Positions 1 to 8,774 of a stretch of 64,000 nucleotides of DNA are shown here, in pieces; the first letter of the stretch is position 1, and every line of letters begins with the position of its first letter. Both the position numbers and the translations under genes were made by a program. The stretch is from Ralstonia sp. UNC404CL21Col. Lineage in GTDB: Bacteria; Pseudomonadota; Gammaproteobacteria; Burkholderiales; Burkholderiaceae. The stretch spans positions 1,302,001-1,366,000 of the forward strand of contig NZ_JIBE01000003.1 in NCBI RefSeq assembly GCF_000620465.1, written 5' to 3'. Under the pieces are notes generated by a model that was not told where the DNA came from, searched no databases, and saw only the letters and a program-made list of their open reading frames with translations.

Positions 1-2
1 CG

Positions 3-1631
3 CGACTGGGCATCTCGCTGGACGAGACCGTCACGCGCGCCGATGTCGTGGCGCTGTGGGAAGTCTTCGCGCATGCCGCCCACGCCGCCGCACCGGACTT
101 CGACCAGACCGAAGCGGGCGTCGCCGATGCGTATCCTGCCTCGCTCATCCGCCAGAGCGCGTACCTGACGCATCCGGTGTTCAACGCGCACCACTCCGAA
201 CATGAAATGCTGCGCTACCTGCGCAGTCTCGCCGACAAGGATCTCGCGCTGGACCGCACGATGATCCCGCTGGGCTCGTGCACCATGAAGCTCAACGCCA
301 CCGCAGAAATGCTGCCGGTGACGTGGCCCGAGTTTTCGAACATCCATCCGTTCGCACCGGCCGACCAGACCGTCGGCTACCGCGAGATGATCGACCAGCT
401 CGAGCAGATGCTCTGCGCCGCCACCGGCTACGCCGCCGTGAGCCTGCAGCCGAATGCCGGCTCGCAGGGCGAATACGCCGGTCTGCTGATCATCCACGCC
501 TACCACGCCAGCCGTGGCGAAGCGCACCGCAACGTGTGCCTGATCCCGTCGTCGGCACACGGTACGAACCCCGCATCGGCGCAGATGGCCGGCATGCAGG
601 TGGTCGTCGTGGCCTGCGATGAGCGCGGCAACGTCGATCTGGCCGATCTGGAAAAGAAGGCCGCCGAGCACAGCAAGAACCTCGCGGCGATCATGATCAC
701 CTACCCCTCCACGCACGGCGTGTTCGAGGAAGGCGTGAAGCGCGTCTGCGAAATCGTGCACAGCCACGGCGGCCAGGTCTACGTGGACGGCGCCAACATG
801 AACGCCATGGTCGGCACCGCCGCGCCGGGCCACTTCGGCGGCGACGTCTCGCACCTGAACCTGCACAAGACGTTCTGCATTCCGCATGGCGGCGGCGGCC
901 CGGGCGTTGGTCCGGTGGCCGTGGGTGCGCACCTCGCGCCGTTCCTCCCGGGGCGCGCGGCGTCCGGTGAAGATGCCAGCCAGAACATCGGCAATGTGTC
1001 GGCGTCGGCGTTCGGCTCGGCGTCGATCCTGCCGATCTCGTGGATGTACATCGCGATGATGGGCGCCGCGGGCCTGACCGCCGCCACCGAGACGGCCATC
1101 CTGTCGGCCAACTACGTGGCCAAGCGTCTCGCGCCGTACTACCCGGTGCTGTACACGGGCGCGCACGGCCTGGTGGCCCACGAGTGCATTCTCGACATCC
1201 GTCCGCTGCAGAAGGAATCGGGCATCAGCAACGAAGACATCGCCAAGCGCCTGATGGACTTCGGCTTCCACGCACCGACGATGAGCTTCCCGGTGCCGGG
1301 CACGCTGATGATCGAGCCGACCGAAAGCGAGCCGAAGGTGGAACTCGACCGCTTCATCGACGCGATGATCGCCATCCGCGGCGAAGTCGACAAGGTGATC
1401 TCGGGCGAATTCGACCGCGAAGACAACCCGCTCAAGCACGCGCCACACACCGCAGCCGTGGTGATGGCCGATGACTGGTCGCACAAGTACACGCGTGAGC
1501 AGGCCGCCTACCCGGTGGCATCGCTGCGCGCACGCAAGTACTGGCCGCCGGTTGGCCGCGCCGACAACGTCTACGGCGACCGCAACCTGTTCTGCGCCTG
1601 CGTGCCGATGAGCGAGTACGCACAGGACTAA
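3..1631 (+). CDS. gcvP: Glycine dehydrogenase (P protein of the glycine cleavage system), C-terminal part
   Basis: This is the PLP-dependent decarboxylase of the glycine cleavage complex, which removes CO2 from glycine and passes the aminomethyl group to the lipoyl arm of GcvH. The frame is already open at base 3, so the gene begins upstream of the window. About 540 residues are present, a bit over half of the usual 950-970. The PLP lysine is in [18 protein letters not shown] (Lys codon 867-869), and the glycine-rich stretch after it is typical of GcvP. The end of the protein (MSEYAQD) is complete. sdaA follows on the same strand after 149 bases, so glycine and serine breakdown are linked here. 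The family call is secure. Confidence 0.97.
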   Translation, partial: RLGISLDETVTRADVVALWEVFAHAAHAAAPDFDQTEAGVADAYPASLIRQSAYLTHPVFNAHHSEHEMLRYLRSLADKDLALDRTMIPLGSCTMKLNATAEMLPVTWPEFSNIHPFAPADQTVGYREMIDQLEQMLCAATGYAAVSLQPNAGSQGEYAGLLIIHAYHASRGEAHRNVCLIPSSAHGTNPASAQMAGMQVVVVACDERGNVDLADLEKKAAEHSKNLAAIMITYPSTHGVFEEGVKRVCEIVHSHGGQVYVDGANMNAMVGTAAPGHFGGDVSHLNLHKTFCIPHGGGGPGVGPVAVGAHLAPFLPGRAASGEDASQNIGNVSASAFGSASILPISWMYIAMMGAAGLTAATETAILSANYVAKRLAPYYPVLYTGAHGLVAHECILDIRPLQKESGISNEDIAKRLMDFGFHAPTMSFPVPGTLMIEPTESEPKVELDRFIDAMIAIRGEVDKVISGEFDREDNPLKHAPHTAAVVMADDWSHKYTREQAAYPVASLRARKYWPPVGRADNVYGDRNLFCACVPMSEYAQD

Positions 1632-1673
1632 AGCCGGCGACCCAGCGCGATTGCCATCGCGCCGCGCCTCAGG

Positions 1674-1700
1674 CGGCCGCCTCGCACCACGGGGCGGCCG
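1674..1700 (+). terminator. Possible weak terminator hairpin after gcvP
   Basis: An 8-bp GC stem (CGGCCGCC with GGCGGCCG, loop of 11) lies about 40 bases after the gcvP stop. It is followed only by TTTGCATCTG, not by a real T run, so termination would be partial at best. It is the only structure I see between gcvP and sdaA. The ribosome binding site of sdaA (GGAG) comes shortly before its ATG. Confidence 0.3.
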
Positions 1701-1780
1701 TTTGCATCTGAACAACCCGAGCGCGGGCGGCCACAAGCCGACTCGCCCCTTTTGCAAAACGCCCCCCGGAGCCTTACCCC

Positions 1781-3157
1781 ATGGCTGTTTCTGTTTTCGA
1801 CCTCTTCAAGATCGGCATCGGCCCGTCCAGCTCGCACACCGTCGGGCCGATGCGCGCCGCGCTGATGTTCGCCTCCGGCCTCGAAGCCGACGGCCTAATG
1901 TCGCAAGTCGCCAGCGTGCGCGTCGAGCTGTATGGCTCGCTCGGCGCCACCGGCAAGGGCCACGGCACCGATCGCGGCGTCATCCTCGGCCTGATGGGCG
2001 AGGCGCCGGACACCATCGACCCGGACACCATCGAAGACAAGCTGGCGGCGCTGCGCGCCTCGCAGTCGCTGTCGCTGCTGGGCCGTCACGCGGTGCGCTT
2101 TACCGAGAAGGAGCACATCGCCTTCTATCGCCGCGAGGCGATGGCCGAGCACCCGAACGGCATGAAGTTCCACGCCTTCGATGCGGCCGGCGAGCGGCTG
2201 CGCGAGGCGCGCTACCTGTCGGTGGGCGGCGGCTTTGTCGTCACGGCCGGTGCGCCGAATACGCAAGTGCTGGCCGCGCACGACCAGTTGCCGCATCCGT
2301 TCCGCAGCGGCAAGGAATTGCTGGCGATGTGCGAATCGACGGGCAAGTCCATCGCCCGCCTGATGCTCGAAAACGAATTGACGTGGCGCACCGAAGCCGA
2401 AGTGCGCGCCGGCTTGCTCAACATCTGGCACGTGATGCAGGCGTGCGTGGCGCGCGGCTGCCGCACCGAGGGCGAACTGCCGGGCCCGTTCCACGTGCGT
2501 CGCCGCGCGGCGGAGCTGTATTCACGGCTCACGGTGCAGGCCGAACGCACGCTGTCCGATCCGCTGTCGGTCATCGACTGGGTGAACCTGTATGCGATTG
2601 CCGTGAACGAAGAAAACGCCGCGGGCGGGCGCGTCGTCACGGCGCCGACCAATGGCGCAGCCGGCATCATCCCGGCCGTGATGCATTACTACGACCGCTT
2701 CGTGCCTGCCGCGAACGACAACGGCATCGTGGATTTCCTGCTCACCGCCGGCGCGATCGGCATGCTTTACAAGATGAACGCGTCGATCTCGGGCGCGGAA
2801 GTCGGCTGCCAGGGGGAAGTCGGCGTGGCGTGTTCGATGGCGGCGGGTGCGCTGGCAGCGGTGCTGGGCGGCACGCCTGCGCAGGTCGAAAACGCAGCGG
2901 AGATCGGCATGGAGCACAACCTGGGGCTCACGTGCGACCCGGTTGGCGGGCTCGTGCAGATTCCGTGTATTGAGCGCAATGCGATGGCGTCGGTGAAGGC
3001 GGTGAATGCGGCGCGCATGGCGTTGCGGGGGGATGGCACGCATTATGTGTCGCTCGACTCCGTGATCAAGACGATGCGCGAGACGGGGGCGGATATGAAG
3101 ACCAAGTACAAGGAGACGGCGCGGGGGGGGTTGGCGGTGAATATTGTGGAGTGTTGA
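1781..3157 (+). CDS. sdaA: L-serine ammonia-lyase, single-chain iron-sulfur type
   Basis: This enzyme converts L-serine to pyruvate and ammonia in the cytoplasm, using an oxygen-sensitive 4Fe-4S cluster. The 458-residue length fits the one-chain family. The N-terminus has the expected [17 protein letters not shown] signature. Three C-terminal cysteines that fit the cluster ligands are visible: Cys343 (GCQGEVG), Cys385 (TCDP) and Cys396 (IPCIERNA). The ATG is preceded by GGAG. Its place behind gcvP suggests a glycine/serine catabolic unit: glycine cleavage supplies methylene-THF, SHMT makes serine, and SdaA makes pyruvate. A large palindromic repeat begins 15 bases after the stop. Confidence 0.96.
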   Translation: MAVSVFDLFKIGIGPSSSHTVGPMRAALMFASGLEADGLMSQVASVRVELYGSLGATGKGHGTDRGVILGLMGEAPDTIDPDTIEDKLAALRASQSLSLLGRHAVRFTEKEHIAFYRREAMAEHPNGMKFHAFDAAGERLREARYLSVGGGFVVTAGAPNTQVLAAHDQLPHPFRSGKELLAMCESTGKSIARLMLENELTWRTEAEVRAGLLNIWHVMQACVARGCRTEGELPGPFHVRRRAAELYSRLTVQAERTLSDPLSVIDWVNLYAIAVNEENAAGGRVVTAPTNGAAGIIPAVMHYYDRFVPAANDNGIVDFLLTAGAIGMLYKMNASISGAEVGCQGEVGVACSMAAGALAAVLGGTPAQVENAAEIGMEHNLGLTCDPVGGLVQIPCIERNAMASVKAVNAARMALRGDGTHYVSLDSVIKTMRETGADMKTKYKETARGGLAVNIVEC

Positions 3158-3171
3158 TTTTTTGGTTTGGG

Positions 3172-3713
3172 TTTTGGTTTTTGCCTTGGTGGTCCATCTC
3201 CCTTTCGTACCCTGCCGGGCACGACTCACTTTTCTTTGTCTTGCCAAAGAAAAGTAAGCAAAAGAAAGGCGCGCCCGAGATGGCGAAAGATTCCTTGAAT
3301 TTGCGTAACCGGGCGGAGGTGGGGAAAACTCGCTGCGCTCAGACAGTTCCCCACCTTTTTTCCGCCCGCTTACGAAAATTCAAGGCGCCATCAAGGGCAG
3401 GAAAGACAAAGGCCAAACCATCTATGCGCAGGCCCAAACGACAAGGCCAACCGCGCGATGGGTTGGCCTTTCTCTTTTGACGTTGAGCCCTTGATGGCGC
3501 CTTGGATTTTTGTTGCGGGGAGGAAAAAGAGGGGAGGCTGTCTGAGCGCAGCGAGTTTGCCTCCCCTCCCTCCCCGCGACACAAATCCAAGGGGAAGTCG
3601 CCATCTCGGGCGCGCCTTTCTTTTGCTTACTTTTCTTTGGCAAGACAAAGAAAAGTGAGTCGTGCCCGGCAGGGTACGAAAGGAAGGCGGACCACCAACC
3701 CAAAAACCAAAAA
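3172..3713. repeat. Large nested inverted repeat (intergenic palindromic element)
   Basis: About 540 bases consist of two copies of a roughly 250-bp unit in opposite orientation. The outer arms are 3172-3309 and 3577-3713. Their best parts (3201-3285 and 3598-3684) match almost base for base and include GGCGCGCCCGAGATGGCG. Further in, ACTCGCTGCGCTCAGACAG (about 3330) is answered by its reverse complement at about 3540, inside hairpins rich in CCCC/GGGG. GCGCCATCAAGGGC (about 3386) is answered at about 3489. At the centre lies AAGGCCAACC (3443-3452) with GGTTGGCCTT (3461-3470), followed by TCTCTTTT, which could terminate transcription. Short ORFs here run in mirrored pairs on both strands and are by-products of the palindrome. 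There is no transposase; it is probably a non-autonomous element. Confidence 0.9.
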
Positions 3714-3792
3714 CAACCCCCCCCCCATTTGACGCCTCATTTTTTTCATGGATAACTGTCTCCCCTCACCCAACAACACAGCGAGCCACCCC

Positions 3793-4428
3793 ATGACCCT
3801 CCAAACCTGGCTGGCCTTCATCGGCGCCAGCATCATCATCCTGCTCATCCCCGGCCCGACCATCCTTTTGGTGATTGGTGATTCGCTGGCCAACCGTGGG
3901 CGCTCGGCGTGGAGCACCGTTGCCGGCGTGGCGGCAGGCGACACCACCGCCATGGCCGTGTCCCTTGCCGGTGCGGGCGCCCTGCTGGCCGCATCGGCGG
4001 CGGCCTTCACGGCGCTCAAGCTCATCGGCGGTTCATACCTCGTCTATCTGGGCATCAAGTCCATCCTGAGCGCCCGCCGCCTGCGCGACGATGCGCCGGA
4101 AGCCAGCATCCCGGTGCAGCAGAAGTCCGCCGGCCGCCGCTTCCTTTCCGCCTGGACGGTCACCGCGCTGAACCCCAAGAGCATCGTCTTTTTCGTCGCC
4201 TTCGTGCCGCAGTTCATGTCGGCCGAGCAGACCTTCCTGTCGCAGAGCGTGATCCTGCTGCCGACCTTCGTCATCCTGGCCGCCGCCAACGCATCGATGT
4301 ACGCGCTGGCCGCCAAGCTGCTCGCCAAGCGTCTGACCAGCGTGGCCGCGCAGCGCCGCTTCGGCTACACGGGCGGTGCGGTGATGGTGGGCGCAGGCAC
4401 GCTCACGCTCGGCATGCAGTCGGCCTGA
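3793..4428 (+). CDS. LysE/RhtB-family amino-acid exporter
   Basis: This is an inner-membrane exporter of the LysE/RhtB family, 211 residues, which typically exports amino acids such as homoserine, threonine or lysine. The family signature IPGPTILLVIGDSLANRG sits in the first membrane helix, and five to six hydrophobic helices follow. NPKSIVFFVAFVPQF is the conserved central motif. An ATG 45 bases upstream (3748) is in frame, but its 15 extra residues (MDNCLPSPNNTASHP) are polar and unlike the family, so I chose 3793. The nested palindrome upstream isolates it from sdaA. The substrate cannot be read from the sequence. Confidence 0.88.
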   Translation: MTLQTWLAFIGASIIILLIPGPTILLVIGDSLANRGRSAWSTVAGVAAGDTTAMAVSLAGAGALLAASAAAFTALKLIGGSYLVYLGIKSILSARRLRDDAPEASIPVQQKSAGRRFLSAWTVTALNPKSIVFFVAFVPQFMSAEQTFLSQSVILLPTFVILAAANASMYALAAKLLAKRLTSVAAQRRFGYTGGAVMVGAGTLTLGMQSA

Positions 4429-4461
4429 TCGCCGTTCACGAGGCCGCACCGAGGACACCCG

Positions 4462-5655
4462 ATGCCCCGCAGTTACCTCCGCCCCTCGCCCGAAGGGGCC
4501 CACGGCCACCACCGCGTCACCAACATCGAGCTGTTCTTCGATCTGGTGTTCGTGTTTGCGGTGACGCAGCTCTCGCACCTGCTGATCGGCAACTTCACGC
4601 TGCAAGGCGGCGCGCAGGCGCTGCTGCTGATGCTGGCGGTGTGGTGGGTGTGGATCTTCACGTCGTGGGTGACGAACTGGCTCGACCCGGACAAGCTCGC
4701 CATCCGCATGCTGATGCTCGTGCTGATGACGGGCGGGCTGCTGCTCTCGGCGTCGCTGCCGCAGGCGTTCGGCTCGCGCGGGCTGGCGTTTGCGCTGGCC
4801 TATGTGTTCATGCAGTTCGGGCGCACGGTGTTCTTCCTGTGGGCCGTGCGCGGCGAGGCGCTGCCCATGCGGCGCAACTTCCAGCGCATCGCCACGTGGC
4901 TCGGCATCTCTGCGGTGCTGTGGCTGGCGGGCGGGCTGTCGGACGGTTCCGTGCGCTGGGCCTGCTGGATCGTCGCGCTCGCCATCGAATGGGTCGGGCC
5001 GTCGATGGGCTTCTACACGCCGGGCCTGGGCCGCTCCACCACCAACGACTGGAACGTGGAAGGCGGCCACATGGCCGAGCGCTGCTCGCTGTTCATCATC
5101 ATCGCGCTGGGCGAATCGGTGCTCGTCACGGGCTCCACGTTTGCCGGGCTCGACTGGACCGCTCAGAACATCGCGGCGATGGCGCTGTCGTTCATCGGCA
5201 GCCTGGCGATGTGGTGGCTGTACTTCGACACGATTGCCGAGCGCGGCGCACACACCATGTCGCATTCGGCCGATCCTGGCCGGCTTGCACGGCTGGCCTA
5301 CACCTACATCCACGTGGTGCTGGTGGCCGGCATCATCGTCGGGGCGGTGGCCGATGAGTTCGTGCTGGCGCATCCGGTGGGCCACCCGCATGCGGGGACG
5401 GCCCTGGCAGTGCTGGGCAGCGCGGCGCTGTACCTGCTGGGCAACCTGCTGTTCAAGTGGGCGATCTTCGGCCGGTTGCGCCCAGCGCATGTGGTTGGTC
5501 TGGTGGCGCTGGGCGGCGCCTGGATGGTGGCTGGCGAATGGCCGGCGCTGGCGGTATCTGCGCTGGCGACGGGCGTGCTGTGCGGCACGGCGGCGTGGGA
5601 GGGGTACGCACGCTCCTGCGAGACAGCCGAACCGGCACAAGCGCACGGGCACTGA
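4462..5655 (+). CDS. Low temperature requirement protein A (LtrA) family membrane protein
   Basis: This is a 397-residue integral membrane protein. The N-terminus HHRVTNIELFFDLVFVFA is the hallmark of LtrA-family proteins, first named in Listeria; their biochemical role is not known. I count about eleven to twelve hydrophobic segments. Charged or polar motifs lie between them, for example MAERCSLFIIIALGES near residue 215, which is also conserved in the family. It starts 33 bases after the LysE-type gene on the same strand, so the two may be co-transcribed. The family assignment is firm; the function is open. Confidence 0.87.
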   Translation: MPRSYLRPSPEGAHGHHRVTNIELFFDLVFVFAVTQLSHLLIGNFTLQGGAQALLLMLAVWWVWIFTSWVTNWLDPDKLAIRMLMLVLMTGGLLLSASLPQAFGSRGLAFALAYVFMQFGRTVFFLWAVRGEALPMRRNFQRIATWLGISAVLWLAGGLSDGSVRWACWIVALAIEWVGPSMGFYTPGLGRSTTNDWNVEGGHMAERCSLFIIIALGESVLVTGSTFAGLDWTAQNIAAMALSFIGSLAMWWLYFDTIAERGAHTMSHSADPGRLARLAYTYIHVVLVAGIIVGAVADEFVLAHPVGHPHAGTALAVLGSAALYLLGNLLFKWAIFGRLRPAHVVGLVALGGAWMVAGEWPALAVSALATGVLCGTAAWEGYARSCETAEPAQAHGH

Positions 5656-5749
5656 GTGGTCACCTGAAAATTCCAGTTTCTGGACATTACAAAAGGCCAC
5701 TCGCGCGCCTACTCTGTCCACCAACATGACAGAACACGAGGGCCCCGCC

Positions 5750-6457
5750 ATGATCGACCTCTACTACTGCGCCACGCCCAACGGCCTGAAGATGGCGCTG
5801 TTCTTTGCCGAAACCGGCTTGCCGCACCGCGTCATCCCCGTCGATATCAGCCGGGGTGACCAGTTCAAGCCCGAGTTCCTGGCCATCTCGCCCAACAACA
5901 AGATCCCGGCCATGGTCGATCACGACCCGGCCGAGGGGACCGAGCCGGTGGTGCTGTTCGAATCGGGCGCCATGCTGCTTTACCTGGCCGAGAAGACCGG
6001 CCAGCTGATGCCCACCGACCTGCACGGCCGCATGGAAGTACTCAAGTGGCTGTTCTGGCAGGTGGGCGGCCTGGGCCCGATGGCCGGGCAGATCGGCCAC
6101 TTCAACGTGTATGCGCCCGAGCGCGTGCCCTACGCCATTGATCGCTACACCAAAGAGACCAACCGCCTGTACGGCGTGCTCGACCGCCGCCTAGCCGATC
6201 GCCCATACATCGCCGGCAACGACTACACCATCGCCGATATCGCGGCCTATCCGTGGATCGTCCCGCACGCCGGGCATGGTCAGGACCTGAACGACTTCCC
6301 GCACCTGCAGCGCTGGTTCGAAGCCGTTGGCGCACGGCCGGCCACGCAGCGCGCCTATGCCGGGGTGGAACGCGCCTACTCGCGCCGCCGCGAAGACATC
6401 TCCGACGACGAGCGCAGCGTGTTGTTCGGCCAGACCGCCAGCACCGCCGCGCGCTGA
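5750..6457 (+). CDS. yfcG: Glutathione S-transferase, YfcG-type disulfide-bond oxidoreductase
   Basis: This is a soluble 235-residue GST-fold protein. The thioredoxin-like N-terminal domain shows NGLKMALFFAETGLPHRVIP and the cis-proline region NNKIPAMVDHD, followed by SGAMLLYLAEKTGQL. The helical C-terminal domain has LKWLFWQVGGLGPMAGQ and YTIADIAAYPW. This pattern is that of Escherichia coli YfcG, a GSH-dependent disulfide reductase. I start at ATG 5750, with GAGGG upstream. An ATG at 5726 would add MTEHEGPA. A much longer frame running back to 4790 is a shadow of the LtrA gene. The gap to the LtrA gene is 94 bases. Confidence 0.93.
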   Translation: MIDLYYCATPNGLKMALFFAETGLPHRVIPVDISRGDQFKPEFLAISPNNKIPAMVDHDPAEGTEPVVLFESGAMLLYLAEKTGQLMPTDLHGRMEVLKWLFWQVGGLGPMAGQIGHFNVYAPERVPYAIDRYTKETNRLYGVLDRRLADRPYIAGNDYTIADIAAYPWIVPHAGHGQDLNDFPHLQRWFEAVGARPATQRAYAGVERAYSRRREDISDDERSVLFGQTASTAAR

Positions 6458-6518
6458 TTCTCGCGGAGCCTCCGCGCTCCGCCTCCATTCCACATTCGTT
6501 TTCTGACAGGAGCCGACC

Positions 6519-7715
6519 ATGCCGGCGTCGCTGTGGTGGTTGTGCCTGGGCGCGTTCGCCATCGGCACTGAAGGTTTCATGATCGCCGGCCTGCTGCCGG
6601 TGCTCGCCGCAGACCTGGGTGTGAGCGTGCCGGCGGCGGGGCAGCTCGTTACCGTGTTTGCCGTCACGTATGCCGTGGGCTCGCCGGTGATGGCGGCGCT
6701 GCTCGGCAATGTCGACCGGCGACGCGTGCTGATCGGCGCGCTGGCCATCTTTGCGGCAGGCAACCTGCTGGCGGCCACCGCGCACGGCTTTGGGCAGTTG
6801 ATGGCGGCGCGCGTGCTGCTGGCGCTGGCGGCCGGCGTGTTTCTGCCGACGGCCAATGCGGTGGCGACCTCGCTGGTGCCCGCCTCGCGCAGCGGCTCGG
6901 CGCTGGCCATCATCACGGGCGGCGGCACGGTGGCAGTGGCGCTCGGCGTGCCGCTGGGCGCATGGATTGCGGCGCAGGGCGACTGGCGCTCCACGTTCAT
7001 CGCATGCGGTGTGCTGTCGGCACTGGCCACGGCGGGCTTGGCCTTCGGCCTGCCGCGTGCGCTGCCGCACAGCGTGACCACGCTGGCGCAGCGCCTCTCC
7101 GTGGCGCGCCGGCCCGGCATGCTGGGCGCGCTGGCGGTGTCCACGCTGTGGGCCGCAGGCGGCTTTACGTTCTACACCTACGTCGCCCCGTTCTTTGTGC
7201 AGGGGTTGGGCTTCGCGCCGCAGCACGTGGGCATCGTGCTGTTCCTGGTCGGCAGCTTTGCGGCGCTCGGCACGGGCCTGGGCGGCCACATGACCGACCG
7301 CGCCGGTGTGGCACGCGTGCTGGCGGTCAGCAGCGCGGGCATCGTGCTGGCGTTCTCGGTGCTGTCGCTGTCAGCGCAAGTGCTGCACGGCACGGTGGCC
7401 GGCGCGGTCGCCATCGGCGCGGTCGTGCTGTGGGGCATGGCCGGCTGGGGCTTCGGCCCGGCGCAGGCGACGCGCTTGATCCGCCTCGCGCCCGATGTGT
7501 CACCGATCACGCTGTCGCTGCATGCGTCGGCCGTGTACGTGGGGATCGCGCTGGGGTCGAGCGTTGGCGCCCTGGCCCTGGCGCATGGCGGACCCGGCAT
7601 GCTGGGGTGGGCAGCCGCCGCGTGCCATGTGGTGGCGGTGGTGTTGTGGCGCAGGGGCGGCCGACATGAGGCGGCGCTGGCCGATGAACCTGCAGCCACG
7701 TCGGTCGCACACTGA
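6519..7715 (+). CDS. MFS transporter, DHA1-type (sugar or drug efflux)
   Basis: This 398-residue protein has twelve predicted membrane helices. It shows the DHA1 signature: an acidic GTEGFMIAGLLPVLA in helix 1 and a loop 2-3 motif GSPVMAALLGNVDRRRVLIG. This resembles AraJ/NepI/YdhP exporters of the inner membrane. AGGAGCCGACC lies just before the ATG. The gene follows the glutathione transferase by 61 bases and may be co-transcribed, which would fit a detoxification pair. The substrate is not readable. The 42-bp tandem repeat begins about 50 bases after its stop. Confidence 0.88.
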   Translation: MPASLWWLCLGAFAIGTEGFMIAGLLPVLAADLGVSVPAAGQLVTVFAVTYAVGSPVMAALLGNVDRRRVLIGALAIFAAGNLLAATAHGFGQLMAARVLLALAAGVFLPTANAVATSLVPASRSGSALAIITGGGTVAVALGVPLGAWIAAQGDWRSTFIACGVLSALATAGLAFGLPRALPHSVTTLAQRLSVARRPGMLGALAVSTLWAAGGFTFYTYVAPFFVQGLGFAPQHVGIVLFLVGSFAALGTGLGGHMTDRAGVARVLAVSSAGIVLAFSVLSLSAQVLHGTVAGAVAIGAVVLWGMAGWGFGPAQATRLIRLAPDVSPITLSLHASAVYVGIALGSSVGALALAHGGPGMLGWAAAACHVVAVVLWRRGGRHEAALADEPAATSVAH

Positions 7716-7767
7716 ACGCCGGAGCGCGGAACGCGACGCGCTGGGTCCGGAGCCCGACGCACGGACG

Positions 7768-8085
7768 TCAAACCCTTGCGCTCCGAGCTTGGACTGCGGC
7801 GATCGAGCCTCAAACCCTCGCGTTCCGACCTTGGACCCCGGCGTTCGACCCTCAAACCCTCGTGCGCCACGCTTCGAGGTCGACATTTTCGACCTCAAAC
7901 ACGCACGCTCCGGGCTTTGAGGTCGGCGCTTGAGCCTCAGAGGCTCGGCGTCCGGCCTCCGACCCCTCGCGCTCGGCCCTCTGAGCCCGATTTTTTCGAC
8001 CTCGAACGGTCATGTTCCGGGTGTTGAGCCTGGTGGACGCGCCTCGGACACTCACGCTCGACTGTCTGAGCCCCGCAATCGGGCC
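7768..8085. repeat. Degenerate 42-bp tandem repeat, about 7.5 units
   Basis: Units begin at 7768, 7810, 7852, 7895, 7937, 7980 (a half unit of 22), 8002 and 8044, and a last partial copy starts at 8086. Spacing is 42 or 43 bases. A typical unit opens with TCAAACCCTCGCGCTCCG and continues GCCTTGGAC; later units drift to TCAGAG or TCGGAC. Because 42 is a multiple of 3, frames on both strands stay open and give 14-residue periodic peptides, which explains several spurious ORFs. There are no unique spacers, so it is not CRISPR. It separates the convergent MFS gene and the 91-residue membrane-protein gene, whose stop codon sits exactly at a unit boundary. Confidence 0.85.
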
Positions 8086-8361
8086 TCAGAGCCTCACGTG
8101 CCGCACTCCGACTGCCGCGGTGGGCGTGTCCCGCTCGCCGGTCGAGCGCCGCGCGCCACGCCGATCCCGGTACGGCAGCGCGAACATATAGAGCCCCGTG
8201 AACAGCAGCAGCGCCAGCGGCAGCAGCGGCGCGTAGGTGATCCACGCCGGCGGCTGCGCACCCTTGCCCAGCCCCAGGGCGACAAAGTTGGCGATGACCG
8301 TGAGCGTGAACGCCATCGACACCCAGCGGTGAAACTGGCGGATTGCGTGGCGGGCGCTCAC
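8086..8361 (-). CDS. Small membrane protein of unknown function
   Basis: This 91-residue protein has two hydrophobic helices (about residues 13-33 and 42-63: MAFTLTVIANFVALGLG and YAPLLPLALLLFTGLYMFAL), with a positive N-terminus (HAIRQFHRW). The last 25 residues or so are basic and polar and run into the first copy of the 42-bp repeat, so the C-terminus may have been remodelled by the repeat. Its start overlaps the stop of the upstream VOC gene by four bases, which indicates translational coupling. I do not recognise a named family. Confidence 0.6.
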   Translation of the reverse strand: MSARHAIRQFHRWVSMAFTLTVIANFVALGLGKGAQPPAWITYAPLLPLALLLFTGLYMFALPYRDRRGARRSTGERDTPTAAVGVRHVRL

Positions 8362-8774
8362 TGGGCACCTCCGGCGGCCTGGATCATCTTCCAGCCGTTG
8401 CCGGCCGGGTCACGAAAGCCGGCGTCGACGCTGCCGAAGCGGTCGATCGGCTCTTGCGTGAACTCCACGCCGCGCTCGCGCAGTTGCGCATAGGCGGCGC
8501 GGCAATCGGCGACGGTCAGCACCAGCGGCGGCATCGCGCCCTTGGCCACCATGGCGCGCAAGGTCTGCGCGGTGGCTTCGTCGTGAATGGGCGGGCCCGG
8601 CTGGAACAGGCCGAGCTGAAACGACGGCTGCTCCGGATGCTGCACCGTCAGCCACCGATACGGGCCGTTGCGCACGTCGGTGTGCACGCGAAACCCGAGC
8701 TTGTCGACATAGAACGCCAGCGCCGCGTCCTGATCATCCACATACAGCCCGACGACATTGATCCCTTGGCTCAT
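8358..8774 (-). CDS. VOC-superfamily (glyoxalase/bleomycin resistance-like) protein
   Basis: This is a 138-residue single-domain VOC protein with paired beta-alpha-beta-beta-beta modules. GLYVDDQDAALAFYVDKLGFRV begins module 1, and FRDPAGNGWKMIQ holds the C-terminal metal-side motif. Such proteins are metal-dependent lyases, dioxygenases or antibiotic-binding proteins; the substrate is unknown. The ATG at 8774 overlaps the stop of the AraC gene by one base (TGATG), and AAGGAG lies 5 bases upstream. A GTG at 8777 is too close to that site. Order AraC, VOC, small membrane protein suggests one transcript. Confidence 0.85.
   Translation of the reverse strand: MSQGINVVGLYVDDQDAALAFYVDKLGFRVHTDVRNGPYRWLTVQHPEQPSFQLGLFQPGPPIHDEATAQTLRAMVAKGAMPPLVLTVADCRAAYAQLRERGVEFTQEPIDRFGSVDAGFRDPAGNGWKMIQAAGGAQ

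Noticed and set aside
3151-3732. Seven short ORFs on both strands between sdaA and the LysE gene
   Set aside because: They come in mirrored pairs created by the large palindrome (same peptide pieces on both strands) and lack ribosome sites.
4790-5749. Long N-terminal extension of the glutathione transferase frame
   Set aside because: It overlaps the LtrA gene in another frame and is rich in Arg, Ser and Trp, the usual shadow composition; the GST begins at 5750.
4033-5751. 572-codon minus-strand frame opposite the LysE and LtrA genes
   Set aside because: It spans two real genes and the gap between them, and has histidine/arginine-rich shadow composition.
7768-8105. CRISPR array
   Set aside because: The repeat units are directly adjacent and degenerate, with no unique spacers and no cas genes.
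7178-8368. Long frames on both strands through the 42-bp repeat with 14-residue periodic peptides
   Set aside because: The frames stay open only because the unit length is a multiple of three; they overlap the MFS gene in antisense and have no start signals.
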